The notes under the pieces are model-generated. The model saw only the letters and a program-made list of their open reading frames with translations, ran no database searches and was not told the origin of the DNA. From assembly GCA_038204345.1 (NCBI GenBank), contig JBBRDB010000020.1, positions 1 to 23,995 on the forward strand: a DNA stretch of 23,995 nt, written 5' to 3'. Position numbers and translations under genes: made by a program. Below, one piece after another: positions 7,276-15,116 of this stretch (position 1 is its first letter; the number at the start of each line of letters is the position of its first letter). This stretch comes from JAHJSA01 sp038204345. GTDB taxonomy: Bacteria > Actinomycetota > Thermoleophilia > RBG-16-64-13.

Positions 7276-8541
7276 CTACCAGCCTACAGTGACCGGGATC
7301 CCCTGCTGATGTCGCAACACAGCCTTCCCGTAGTCGGGACTCGGAGCCCACTTGTTGGGGCCTCCCAGTTCGAGGACGGTACGAACCTTCAGCGCTGGAT
7401 CAGCGCCTCGGTGCACGAGTCCGCCGACAACGAAGTGCCGCGGATCGCCCGGCACATTGGGCACGGTACCGGCCGGGTTCCATATCGGCACCAAGCGGCA
7501 GTAGGGATCTTGGAGGTGGTCGGGGTAGACGTACCATGCCAGGTGCGCGTAGTGGGCGATCACCCCCAACTCCGCTGTGGCGAAGAAGTAGCCGGGCACT
7601 CCGCCTGTAGCTCCGATGCCCGCCATGTTGTTCTGCTGCGGCTGAACATCGCCCGTGTACTCCCCGAAGTTGGTCTCGTGCACCATCTGCGCCCACGCCA
7701 TATCGGCCCGGATGCCGAAGCGGCGGCCCAGAAGCACGTACATCTTGGCCAGATCGGTCAGGGGCACCGTGAACTTCTCGGCGGTTCTTCCTTGATTGCG
7801 GAAGTAGGCCACGAGATCGTCCGACGATCCCAGGAAGAGACCGTTCATACCCAGCCGATCGGTGCCCATGAGGTTGTAGAGGAGCGCCGCTGTCTCAGCC
7901 CGCGTGGCGTCGCGCCAGGGAGAGCTTGCAAGGACGTCGGGCAGGTAGCGAAGCAGCCCGTTGTATTGTGCGACGCGCGCCGTTGGTCCGTGGGCGCTGT
8001 CGAAGTCGCCCCATACGGAACGGTAGGAAGTGGGCGGCGAGGCTAGGGGCCGGCCTGAACCCCGCGTCATCATGGTGACCACCTGCGCCAGGGTCACGTG
8101 ACCGTGGGGATTGAAGAGCGGCTTGCCCCCCACCGTCCCCCCCGTGCCGACGCTGATTCCTTCGCGCGCCACGGCTGCCACGTAGTTGTCGGGGTAGAGA
8201 GTCGCAGGGCCCATGATCTGCACGTCGGCAAAGGGAGACACGTCGGCTTCGCTCACCGGGATTCGCATAGCCCCCACGATCATTTTCGCGAACTGTTGAC
8301 GGGTAACGGGAGCGTCGGGACGGAAGGTGCCGTCTTCGAAGCCGGCCACGACGCCCAACTTCGCCATCACGTCTATCTGCAAACGGTACGGGTCTCCGGT
8401 GGGAACATCTGGGAAGGCAGCGACGGCAGGGGCGGACGTAAGCAGAAACACCGCCAGAACAGCGAGCGCAAGGAGCGCCCCTCGGGAAGCGGCCATTCGT
8501 GAGAAGCGGGGTCGTGGTCCGTTCAAGACTGGATCGTTCAT
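7276..8541 (-). CDS. S-layer-anchored glucosaminidase-like cell wall hydrolase
   Basis: This is a 421-residue exported protein. The ATG at 8541 is chosen because GGAGGT lies 5 bases upstream and a signal peptide (about 1-42, ending PAVAA) follows. Three SLH repeats cover about 43-226: FPDV..GFEDGTFRPDAPVTRQQFAKM, FADV..LFNPHGHVTLAQVVTMM, and a diverged third with ATRAETAALLYNLM. They would bind secondary wall polymer. A glucosaminidase (lysozyme-fold) domain occupies about 260-400, with MVHETNFG carrying the predicted catalytic E289, and NNMAGIGATGG at 304-314. It probably cuts the glycan chain of peptidoglycan during growth. The gene is alone on its strand and divergent from the HAD gene. 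Confidence 0.88.
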   Translation of the reverse strand: MNDPVLNGPRPRFSRMAASRGALLALAVLAVFLLTSAPAVAAFPDVPTGDPYRLQIDVMAKLGVVAGFEDGTFRPDAPVTRQQFAKMIVGAMRIPVSEADVSPFADVQIMGPATLYPDNYVAAVAREGISVGTGGTVGGKPLFNPHGHVTLAQVVTMMTRGSGRPLASPPTSYRSVWGDFDSAHGPTARVAQYNGLLRYLPDVLASSPWRDATRAETAALLYNLMGTDRLGMNGLFLGSSDDLVAYFRNQGRTAEKFTVPLTDLAKMYVLLGRRFGIRADMAWAQMVHETNFGEYTGDVQPQQNNMAGIGATGGVPGYFFATAELGVIAHYAHLAWYVYPDHLQDPYCRLVPIWNPAGTVPNVPGDPRHFVVGGLVHRGADPALKVRTVLELGGPNKWAPSPDYGKAVLRHQQGIPVTVGW

Positions 8542-8631
8542 ACGCACCTCCAAGGTAGGAGCAGGATAGCAGAGTCCGCGCAGAGTCCGTCGGGAGAAGC
8601 CTGGCACGGGCCGTCCGTCCACGCACCAGAG

Positions 8632-8637
8632 TATACT
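8632..8637 (+). promoter_or_regulatory. Possible -10 element for the HAD gene
   Basis: TATACT lies 38 bases before the GTG at 8676 in an otherwise GC-rich divergent spacer. No matching -35 is seen 16-18 bases upstream. Confidence 0.3.
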
Positions 8638-8675
8638 TCGAGGTCGGATCCCAGCCTGCGCGGAGAGCATCTGTC

Positions 8676-9404
8676 GTGAGCATCGACGGCGTCACATTCG
8701 ACTTCTGGAACACGTTGTATACCGACCGGAGCAACGGAAACTCCGACGTGGTCCGCGACGGACGGCTGGCTGCCTTGCAACATGCGGTGGAGACGTGCGG
8801 CGGCACCGCTACCCTGGAAATGCTCGGTGAATCCAACTCCAGCGGCTTCGCCGCCTACGTCGAAGCCTGGCGTGCCGGCCAGCACTACGGATCGCACGAG
8901 CACGTGCGCCACGTCCTCGGCCTACTCGGCGTCGTCCCCTGCGACGAGGGGGTCAACGCGGCCGCCAGGCGCATCGAGGAACTCGGTCGGGAGTCCGATC
9001 TCGAGCTGCTCCCGGGAGCTCGTGAGACGGTGCCGCTGCTCGCGGCCGCCGGGGTGAAACTCGGGTTGATCTCCGATACGGGCCTCACGCCGGGGCATAT
9101 CTTGATCACGTTCCTGGAGCGGGACGGTCTCCTCCCCTACTTCGCCAGCCTCACCTTCTCCGATGAGACCGGCTTCCCCAAGCCCGACCCGCGTATGTTC
9201 CAGCTCACGCTGGCAGAGATGAACGTGGAGGCCCCCACGTCCCTCCACGTGGGGGACACGCCTCGAACCGACATCGCCGGTGCCCTCAGCATGGGCATGC
9301 GGGCAGTGCGCTTCGCCGCGGTCCACGACAGTGACGAACCGCCGGCAGCAGACGCCGTCATCTGCAACCACCTGGAGCTGCTGCGCCTGATCGAGGAGTT
9401 CTAG
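8676..9404 (+). CDS. HAD-superfamily hydrolase with an atypical motif I
   Basis: This is a 242-residue protein starting at GTG, with GGAGAG 11 bases upstream. HAD motifs in order: motif I FDFWNTL (nucleophile D9), a helical cap, motif II LISDTG, motif III Lys in FPKPDPRMF, and motif IV HVGDTPRTDIAGA. The second Asp of the usual DxDxT signature, which acts as general acid/base in phosphatases, is Trp here. This DFW type is a recognised HAD subgroup, but the replacement makes a standard phosphatase mechanism uncertain. The cytosolic substrate is unknown. It converges on the MFS transporter gene. Confidence 0.85.
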   Translation: MSIDGVTFDFWNTLYTDRSNGNSDVVRDGRLAALQHAVETCGGTATLEMLGESNSSGFAAYVEAWRAGQHYGSHEHVRHVLGLLGVVPCDEGVNAAARRIEELGRESDLELLPGARETVPLLAAAGVKLGLISDTGLTPGHILITFLERDGLLPYFASLTFSDETGFPKPDPRMFQLTLAEMNVEAPTSLHVGDTPRTDIAGALSMGMRAVRFAAVHDSDEPPAADAVICNHLELLRLIEEF

Positions 9405-9452
9405 CTCAAGGCGGCGTTCCGGCGCCGTGCGAACCCAAGTGCCATGAAAACC

Positions 9453-10745
9453 CTAGTGGTTTTTGCCCAACCGGACGGTGACCACCAGCAGGCCGGCCGC
9501 CCCGAGCGCCGTGGCCGCGCCCACCCAGAAGGGTGCCGCGGGCGAGACCCGGTCCCACAGCAACCCGGCCACCGCGCTCGCGGGCAGGGCTGCGGCTCCC
9601 ACCACGGCGTGGTAGGCGCCGAACGCCGTCGCGCGGCGTTCGGCCGGCGCCAGCTGGGCCAGCAGCGCCCTCCCGTTGCCGTCGGCAAAGCCCATGTAGA
9701 CGCCGTAGAGGACGAAGAGTATCCAGATGTGGAAGGGCTCGCGCGCCAGCGCCAGCCCGGCGTAGGTAGCCGCGAACAGCAGGTAGCCCACCAAGAGAAG
9801 GCGCTTGCGACCGAAACGGTCGGCAAGGAGACCCGCCGGCACCGACAACCCGGAGTAGACCAGATTGAAGACCAAGTAGACCAGGGGTATGAGCGCGGCG
9901 GTGACACCCACGTCTTGCGCGCGCAAGATCAAGAAGGCGTCGGAGGAGTTGCCCAGTGCGAAGAGACCGGTGACGAGCAGGTAGGCGGTGAGCGGACCGC
10001 CCAGAGCGCGCGCTGACCATGGCCTGGCTACTGGGCCGGTCGCCGCCGCGCCCGGCTCATCACCCCGATCGGCCGCGCTCGACCGGGGCGCCGCCCGGTG
10101 TCCCGGGCGGCGGCGTTCTCGGACGAAGAACACCACCACGACGACGGCGGCGACTCCCGGGATCAGGCTCAACCAGAAGACTGTGCGGTAGTCACCCGGC
10201 CGGAGGCTCAGCAGAAGGAAGGCTAGGCCGGGGCCGATAACGGCGCCGAACTGGTCCATAGCACGGTGGAAGCCGAAGTTGCGGCCGAGATCCCGACCCA
10301 GGCTGGAGTCGGCCACGATAGCGTCTCGAGGGGCCGTGCGGATTCCCTTGCCAACCCGGTCGACGAAACGGACGCCGAGCACATGCCCCCAAGATCCGGC
10401 CAGCGCCAGACCTATGCGGCTGAAGGCGGAGATGCCGTACCCGGCCCCCATGAGCGCCTTGCGACGGCCGACGCGGTCGCTGTACCAGCCCGAAGCCAGC
10501 TTGACGAGACTGGCGGTCGTTTCCGCGATACCCTCGATCAAACCGATAACCGATTTGTTGACCCCGAGCACCGCGGACAAGAACAAGGGGACCAGTGGGT
10601 ACACCATCTCCGAGCTGATGTCCATGAAGAACGACACCACGCCCGCCGCGACTACATTCCGGTGGAGCCCCAGAAAGCCACGATCGGATCCTTCGGACGG
10701 CATCCCACCGGCTGAGTCGCCCGCCTCGAACTCCTCAGATGACAT
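9453..10745 (-). CDS. Major facilitator superfamily transporter
   Basis: This is a 430-residue permease with about 12 membrane helices in two halves. The signature loop between helices 2 and 3 is SGWYSDRVGRRKALM, and its second-half counterpart is AGLLADRFGRKRLLL. A charged Ala/Arg/Pro/Gly cytoplasmic loop of about 55 residues (FFVRERRRPGHRAAP onward) separates the halves. The first helix contains FFMDISSEMVYPLVPLFL, a pattern of drug/sugar-exporter-like MFS proteins, but the substrate cannot be named. I choose the ATG at 10745, which has GGAG 7 bases upstream, over the GTG at 10766. It overlaps the end of the MscS gene by 11 bases, so the two are co-transcribed. Confidence 0.88.
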   Translation of the reverse strand: MSSEEFEAGDSAGGMPSEGSDRGFLGLHRNVVAAGVVSFFMDISSEMVYPLVPLFLSAVLGVNKSVIGLIEGIAETTASLVKLASGWYSDRVGRRKALMGAGYGISAFSRIGLALAGSWGHVLGVRFVDRVGKGIRTAPRDAIVADSSLGRDLGRNFGFHRAMDQFGAVIGPGLAFLLLSLRPGDYRTVFWLSLIPGVAAVVVVVFFVRERRRPGHRAAPRSSAADRGDEPGAAATGPVARPWSARALGGPLTAYLLVTGLFALGNSSDAFLILRAQDVGVTAALIPLVYLVFNLVYSGLSVPAGLLADRFGRKRLLLVGYLLFAATYAGLALAREPFHIWILFVLYGVYMGFADGNGRALLAQLAPAERRATAFGAYHAVVGAAALPASAVAGLLWDRVSPAAPFWVGAATALGAAGLLVVTVRLGKNH

Positions 10746-11610
10746 CAGGCCTCTCCCCCACCCCACCCCCAGTATCCACGAGAGCTATTCGTCGGGCGGA
10801 CGGGGCCGTTCCCTGGGTCGCCAGCACAGCTACGGCCTGCTCACGCACATCCGTGCCCAAAGTCCAGGCGCTGGACTGGTCGACGGCCCACGCCAAGAGA
10901 CGCACGGTGATCCCGGAGTCGTCGTTATCGGTGACCTCCACCGCAGGTTCGGGGTCGAATATGGCGAGGGGGTGGGCACGGACGATCCCCATCAGGGTCG
11001 AGCGCACCGCTTCGACGTCAGTTCCGAAATCGAGCTTGAAGGAGACCGCCGCAGCCATGCGAGCGTCCCGCGTCGTGTAGTTCTTGATGACGCGGCTGGA
11101 CAGCAACTGGTTCGGGATCACCACTCGGCGGTTGTCCCAGGTCTTGATGAAGGTGTAGAAGAGACCGATCTCCTCGACCTCGCCGTACTCGTCTTCCACC
11201 TTCACGCGGTCGCCGAGCCGGAGAGGCTGGACGAACGAGATGATCACCCCGGACACGAGATTGGCGGCGGTGGTTTGCGCGGCAAAGCCGAGCGCGATAC
11301 CGGCCAGGCCGGCTGAGGCGAACATGGCCACCGAGATCTTGCGCAGGATGGACACGTCGACCACATAGAGGGCCAACCCCAGCCCGAGGAAGAGAAAAGC
11401 GGTCGCCGCCAGCCGTTCGATCATGCGAAAACGGGTGCGGGCGCCGGAGTCGAGTTCTGAGAGGGCACGGTGGGCGAGGAACCGGTCGACCGCGCGGCGC
11501 ATGAGCCGCGTTATGATCCAGGCTCCCACCAGGATGAGCAGTGCGTAGCCCAGGTTGGTCAACGTCTCGCGATGGACGGTCAGGAAATCCACCCGGCCAC
11601 TATACCGCAC
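10735..11610 (-). CDS. MscS-family mechanosensitive ion channel
   Basis: This is a 291-residue channel protein, close to E. coli MscS in size. Three membrane helices are visible at about 18-37, 67-86 and 92-121; the last is the pore helix, with small-residue pattern FASAGLAGIALGFAAQTTAANLVSG. The beta domain follows (RLGDRVKVEDEYGEVEEIGLFYTFIKTWDNRRVVIPNQLL), then the alpha/beta cytoplasmic domain. It would open under membrane tension to release solutes. Starts are GTG at 11610 or GTG at 11592. The second is favoured by a -10-like TATAGT 6 bases upstream, which would give a leaderless transcript; no Shine-Dalgarno precedes either. Confidence 0.9.
   Translation of the reverse strand: MRYSGRVDFLTVHRETLTNLGYALLILVGAWIITRLMRRAVDRFLAHRALSELDSGARTRFRMIERLAATAFLFLGLGLALYVVDVSILRKISVAMFASAGLAGIALGFAAQTTAANLVSGVIISFVQPLRLGDRVKVEDEYGEVEEIGLFYTFIKTWDNRRVVIPNQLLSSRVIKNYTTRDARMAAAVSFKLDFGTDVEAVRSTLMGIVRAHPLAIFDPEPAVEVTDNDDSGITVRLLAWAVDQSSAWTLGTDVREQAVAVLATQGTAPSARRIALVDTGGGVGERPDVI
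11599..11604 (-). promoter_or_regulatory. Possible -10 element for a leaderless MscS transcript
   Basis: TATAGT on the minus strand is separated by 6 bases from the in-frame GTG at 11592. This is the spacing expected when transcription begins at the start codon, a common arrangement in actinobacteria. No -35 match is evident. Confidence 0.35.
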
Positions 11611-11672
11611 GGGCGCGGAGGCCCGTCAGGCCGCGCGCTCAGGCTGTCGGGCCCGGTCCAGTGCGCGAAGCC

Positions 11673-13112
11673 CTACGTCCCCGGGGGTGTCTCACCCCCG
11701 GGGACGTGCTGACCATGCGTGGGTGCGGCCCCTCGTCCACGACCCCGACCCGAGCGCAAGAAAACCGCGGCCAGGCCGACCACGAGCAGGGCGGCAACGC
11801 CAAGGGCGACGGCCGCCATGACCTTGGAGGGGGCGGTCTTCACGCCCCGTTCGACCTGGCTCATCACCACCACCGGAACCTCGCCTCCAAGCTCCGCGGC
11901 GTCGGCGAGTTCCTGCGTAAACGACATGTACTTGAGCTCGGCGACGACGCGGGCGTCACCCGACAGTCCCTCCGGCCACACGAACTCGATGGTCTCGCTG
12001 GCTATTCCGGCCGGAGGGATGCGATGATCGGAGTAGACCGAGGCGGCCAACCAGGCGGGCACGTCTTCGTGATTGCCTTGGGCATCCGCGAACACGGTCC
12101 GGTATTCGACCCTACCGAGTTCCACCGGACCTCCCGTGCTGGCAACCGCGCTCACTTCCAGCCACATGCGGCGGGTGTCGGTGAGGCCCGTGGGCAGGTA
12201 GTGGCCCGCACCCACGTTCTTGACCTTGACCAGGGCGCTCATCGCATCCCCCGGGTCCACTCCGTCGGCCCCCACGCCTTCTATCACCAGTTCGAGCTCG
12301 GCGGCGCTCCTGAGCAACTCCTCAGCGGCGGCGGGGTCGCCAAAGACGCCGTTCGGACCCTTGAACGACATCTCGTAGACCGCCTCTCGCTCGGGGCCGA
12401 ACGTGGCCGCGACGCCCGAAGCCGGTGGCGAGGGGCCCGGTCCTGGAGTCATGTGGCAATCCTGGCACTGGACGCCGGCCTTCGCCCATTCGCCCTCTGC
12501 CCATTCGGTGTAGGTGGCTTCGAGAGCCAAGCCGTTTGTCGGATGGTTGACGTCATGGCAGGTGCCGCAGAACTCAGACGCGGTGTGAAACTCTGAATAT
12601 GCGGTGTCGTGACCTGGGGACACCGAGTCCTTGTATGGACCCCGTTTTGTCAGACCCGGATCGCTCTCGAAGGAGCCGTTCCCCAACCGGCCCGGCGCTT
12701 TGCCCGAGACCGTGTGGCAGAAATCACAGGTGATGCCTCCTCTAGCTATCTCCGACAGGATGCTCCCGTCAGTCGCTCCGTGGGGCGGCCTGGTCTCCCC
12801 CAGCGCGTCACCGATAGGTGAATGGCACTTGAGGCAGAACGTGCCCGCCCCGCCCTCGGTCTGCTCGTCGGCGAGGCGCAATTCGTAGAGATAGACCGGG
12901 TCCACCGCCGCCTGCGCATGCATGGACCCTTGGAACTGCGCGTACAAAGTCTCGTGGCACGAGCCGCAGACCTCGGCCGGCTGGAACTCGGGCGAGGGGC
13001 TCTGCTGCGCGTAAGCCGTGGCGGGCAGAACCACCGCCATCACGAGCGGGGCGAGCATAAGTACTCGATGGTAAGCGCCGCGGACGACGAATCGCTTGAG
13101 CTCCCTGAGCAT
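11673..13112 (-). CDS. Membrane-anchored five-haem c-type cytochrome
   Basis: This is a 479-residue exported protein from the ATG at 13112; an upstream ATG at 13160 would only lengthen the leader. The signal peptide is about 1-36 (ending ATAYAQQ). Five CxxCH motifs are at 49-53 (CGSCH), 93-97 (CLKCH), 129-133 (CDFCH), 182-186 (CGTCH) and 216-220 (CQDCH), with spare His residues for axial ligation. The spacing recalls cytochrome c554-like folds. A beta-rich domain follows, with GAGHYLPTGLTDTRRMWLEV near 301-320, a motif common after such haem domains. A membrane helix at about 431-453 and an Arg/Gly tail anchor it. It probably carries electrons on the outer face of the membrane; partners are not encoded beside it. 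Confidence 0.9.
   Translation of the reverse strand: MLRELKRFVVRGAYHRVLMLAPLVMAVVLPATAYAQQSPSPEFQPAEVCGSCHETLYAQFQGSMHAQAAVDPVYLYELRLADEQTEGGAGTFCLKCHSPIGDALGETRPPHGATDGSILSEIARGGITCDFCHTVSGKAPGRLGNGSFESDPGLTKRGPYKDSVSPGHDTAYSEFHTASEFCGTCHDVNHPTNGLALEATYTEWAEGEWAKAGVQCQDCHMTPGPGPSPPASGVAATFGPEREAVYEMSFKGPNGVFGDPAAAEELLRSAAELELVIEGVGADGVDPGDAMSALVKVKNVGAGHYLPTGLTDTRRMWLEVSAVASTGGPVELGRVEYRTVFADAQGNHEDVPAWLAASVYSDHRIPPAGIASETIEFVWPEGLSGDARVVAELKYMSFTQELADAAELGGEVPVVVMSQVERGVKTAPSKVMAAVALGVAALLVVGLAAVFLRSGRGRGRGAAPTHGQHVPGGETPPGT
11675..11707. terminator. Perfect 15-bp inverted repeat at the cytochrome 3' end
   Basis: ACGTCCCCGGGGGTG (11675-11689), a TCT loop and the exact complement (11693-11707) form a very stable hairpin. 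It overlaps the last ten codons of the cytochrome gene and its stop, encoding PGGETPPGT. There is no T run on either strand, so it may be a U-less terminator or an mRNA 3'-end stabiliser rather than a classical terminator. The MscS gene starts about 65 bases beyond on the same strand. Confidence 0.6.
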
Positions 13113-13235
13113 GCGTGCCAACCCCCACGGGTCCCGTTCGAATAGAGTCGGGCCAAGCATCGGCCACGCCCGATTCTATCCGGTATGGGCGGTTAGCGCG
13201 GGCCGTATGTGTACGGATGGAGCAAGAGAGGCATC

Positions 13236-13925
13236 ATGAACAGCATGAGAGATCCATTGAGACCTGAGAAAGAGGGAAGTATGGTGGCTGCCAGCGACGA
13301 CAAGCTGAGAGAGTATCGCGAGAAGCGCGATTTCCGGCGCACCTCGGAGCCGGCCGGCGATTCCACCGAGCGACGGTCCGACCGCCGCCTCTTCTGCGTC
13401 CAGAAGCATGCAGCCGGCTCTCTTCACTACGACGTGCGCCTCGAGATCGACGGGGCGCTCAAGTCCTGGGCGGTGCCCAAGGGCCCATCGCTCGATCCGG
13501 CTGACAAGCGCCTAGCCGTCATGACCGAGGACCATCCGCTCGAGTACGGCGACTTCGAGGGCATCATCACCGAGGGCGAATACGGCGCCGGAACCGTGGT
13601 ACTTTGGGATCTCGGCTGGTGGGAACCCGACTACTCACGCATGAAGAAGGCCGCCCCGGGAGACGACTCGGGCCACGGTCCCGTCACAGGCGAGGACCTC
13701 TCCACAGGCGAACTCAAGTTCGTCCTGCACGGAGAGAAACTATCCGGAAGCTGGACGATCGTGCAGATGAAGGGCCGGGGTGAGAAGAACTGGCTGCTGA
13801 TCAAGCACAAGGACGAACAGTCTCGACCAGGCTCGGCCATCGTCGATGAGGCGCCACTTTCGGTCTCCACGGGCCGCAGCATCGATGAGGTGGCCGCAGC
13901 CGCCGAGCCAACCGGGAAGGGTTAG
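13236..13925 (+). CDS. Stand-alone LigD-type DNA 3'-phosphoesterase domain protein
   Basis: This is a 229-residue protein matching the phosphoesterase (PE) module of bacterial LigD, which trims 3'-ribonucleotides and 3'-phosphates at DNA ends during non-homologous end joining. Key residues are visible: FCVQKHAAGSLHYDVRLEI (the two His, Asp and Arg of the Mn site), AVPKGPSLDP, MTEDHPLEYGDFEG (the third His) and GEYGAGTVVLWD. The end, GSWTIVQMKGRGEKNWLLIKHKD, is the usual final strand-helix. Neither polymerase nor ligase module is attached, and no ku gene is in the window. Starts at 13236 (AGAGAGG upstream) and 13281 (GAGGGA upstream) are both credible. The SDR gene follows after 11 bases. Confidence 0.88.
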   Translation: MNSMRDPLRPEKEGSMVAASDDKLREYREKRDFRRTSEPAGDSTERRSDRRLFCVQKHAAGSLHYDVRLEIDGALKSWAVPKGPSLDPADKRLAVMTEDHPLEYGDFEGIITEGEYGAGTVVLWDLGWWEPDYSRMKKAAPGDDSGHGPVTGEDLSTGELKFVLHGEKLSGSWTIVQMKGRGEKNWLLIKHKDEQSRPGSAIVDEAPLSVSTGRSIDEVAAAAEPTGKG

Positions 13926-13936
13926 GGGGTCTTTCG

Positions 13937-14941
13937 ATGAGGGTCTTGGTATCCGGGGCAACCGGGTTCGTAGGCAAATCCATCACCCGCCACCTGCTGC
14001 TTGGAGGACACGCGGTCCGGGCCATGAGCCGCTCGGCCACGAAGGCGGCCGGCACGTTGGCGAACGTGCCGGAAGTCAAGACCGCCCTCGACGAGGGCCG
14101 GCTGACCTTCGTTTCCGCAGACATCACCGATCCGCCGTCGTTGTCCGCCGTCGTGCGCGACGTGGACGCAGTGATCCAGTGCGCGCAGTTTCGCGGAGCA
14201 CCCATCGAGGATCCCGGACACGGCCTCACCTACGCGAAGGTCGATCGTGACGGAACGACGAATCTCCTGCACGCGATCGCAGCCGAGTACGGGGCACGCA
14301 CCGCCGGCCCCGGGATGACCCGCTTCCCGGAGGGAGCTCCCCGGTTCTTGTATCAGAGTGGAGTCACCGTGTCGCCTGCCCCTACGAAGACTTGGGACCG
14401 CGCCAAGTGGCAGGCGGAGGAAGCCATCCGCGGCAGCGGCTTGGACTGGACCATCGTCCGTTCCGACTGGGCCTTCGGCCCTGACGACGACGCCTTGAAC
14501 CGTATCATCGGCTTTTCCGACTACCTACCGTTCGTGCCCATATTCGGCAACGGCGAAGAACGGCTCACCCCGGTCTACGTGGAGGACATAGGCCGCCTGT
14601 ACGTGCTCTTGGTGGAAGATGCCGAGGCCTCCCTTGACGCCACCCTCCCGCTGGGAGGACCGGACGTCTTGACCATGAACGAGTTCCTGCGCATGGCGCT
14701 CGAGGTGATGGGGCGGCGACGTCCGATACTGCATATCCCCAAGATCGCGGGCAAGATCTCGGCTGCAGTGCTGCAGCACATGCCGGGACGTCCCCTCTCC
14801 CCCGGCGCGGTCGACTTCACCTCCCAAGGTGGAGTTGCCGATCTGACCGCCCTCAGGGAACGCTTCCCCCGCTTCGCTCTTACGCCCACGCGCAAGGCCC
14901 TCGAGAGCTACTTGGGGCCAGCGGCATCGCGATCGCACTGA
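13937..14941 (+). CDS. Atypical SDR-family NAD(P)-binding protein (NDUFA9/epimerase-like)
   Basis: This is a 334-residue Rossmann protein. GATGFVG at 7-13 is the dinucleotide-binding motif, preceded by MRVLVS. AMSRS after strand 2 suggests a preference for NADP. DITDPPSLSAVVRDVDAVIQCA is typical of the atypical/extended SDR group. The catalytic YxxxK is not present in usual form (WDRAKWQAEEAIRGSGLDWTIVRSDWAFGP), as in NmrA- and NDUFA9-like members, which often bind nucleotides without clear catalysis. GGGGGT lies 8 bases before the ATG. It forms a pair with the phosphoesterase gene. Its substrate, quinone-related or otherwise, is unknown. Confidence 0.85.
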   Translation: MRVLVSGATGFVGKSITRHLLLGGHAVRAMSRSATKAAGTLANVPEVKTALDEGRLTFVSADITDPPSLSAVVRDVDAVIQCAQFRGAPIEDPGHGLTYAKVDRDGTTNLLHAIAAEYGARTAGPGMTRFPEGAPRFLYQSGVTVSPAPTKTWDRAKWQAEEAIRGSGLDWTIVRSDWAFGPDDDALNRIIGFSDYLPFVPIFGNGEERLTPVYVEDIGRLYVLLVEDAEASLDATLPLGGPDVLTMNEFLRMALEVMGRRRPILHIPKIAGKISAAVLQHMPGRPLSPGAVDFTSQGGVADLTALRERFPRFALTPTRKALESYLGPAASRSH

Positions 14942-15116
14942 TTTGAGGATTCTCAGAAGGTCGTGCGGCTGCTAGAGTTGTACGCGGCGGGAGCGATTCA
15001 TCTCGGGGGCGCACTAGCGCGGCCGCCATTCTCGGGAGCGCCAGGGGGAAGGAGCGTGTGCGTGGGGGACTGATCCAAGGACGTGTTCCGGTCAAGATCG
15101 ATCTAGGAGGAAGTAG

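Noticed and set aside
9435..9465. AAAACC/GGTTTT hairpin between the HAD and MFS genes as a terminator
   Set aside because: A 6-bp A/T-rich stem is too weak; only the poly-T resemblance suggested it.
10279..11316. 345-residue plus-strand frame over the MFS and MscS genes
   Set aside because: Both minus-strand genes have clear family motifs, so this is a shadow.
11541..12596. 351-residue plus-strand frame
   Set aside because: It is antisense to the five-haem cytochrome and crosses the hairpin; no recognisable domain.
14949..15038. ATTCTCAGAAG (14949) and ATTCTCGGGAG (15028) as regulator sites for the SLH cytochrome
   Set aside because: Each matches 9 of 11 consensus bases, but they are isolated and 79 bases apart rather than in an 11-bp-phased array, so I do not call them operators.
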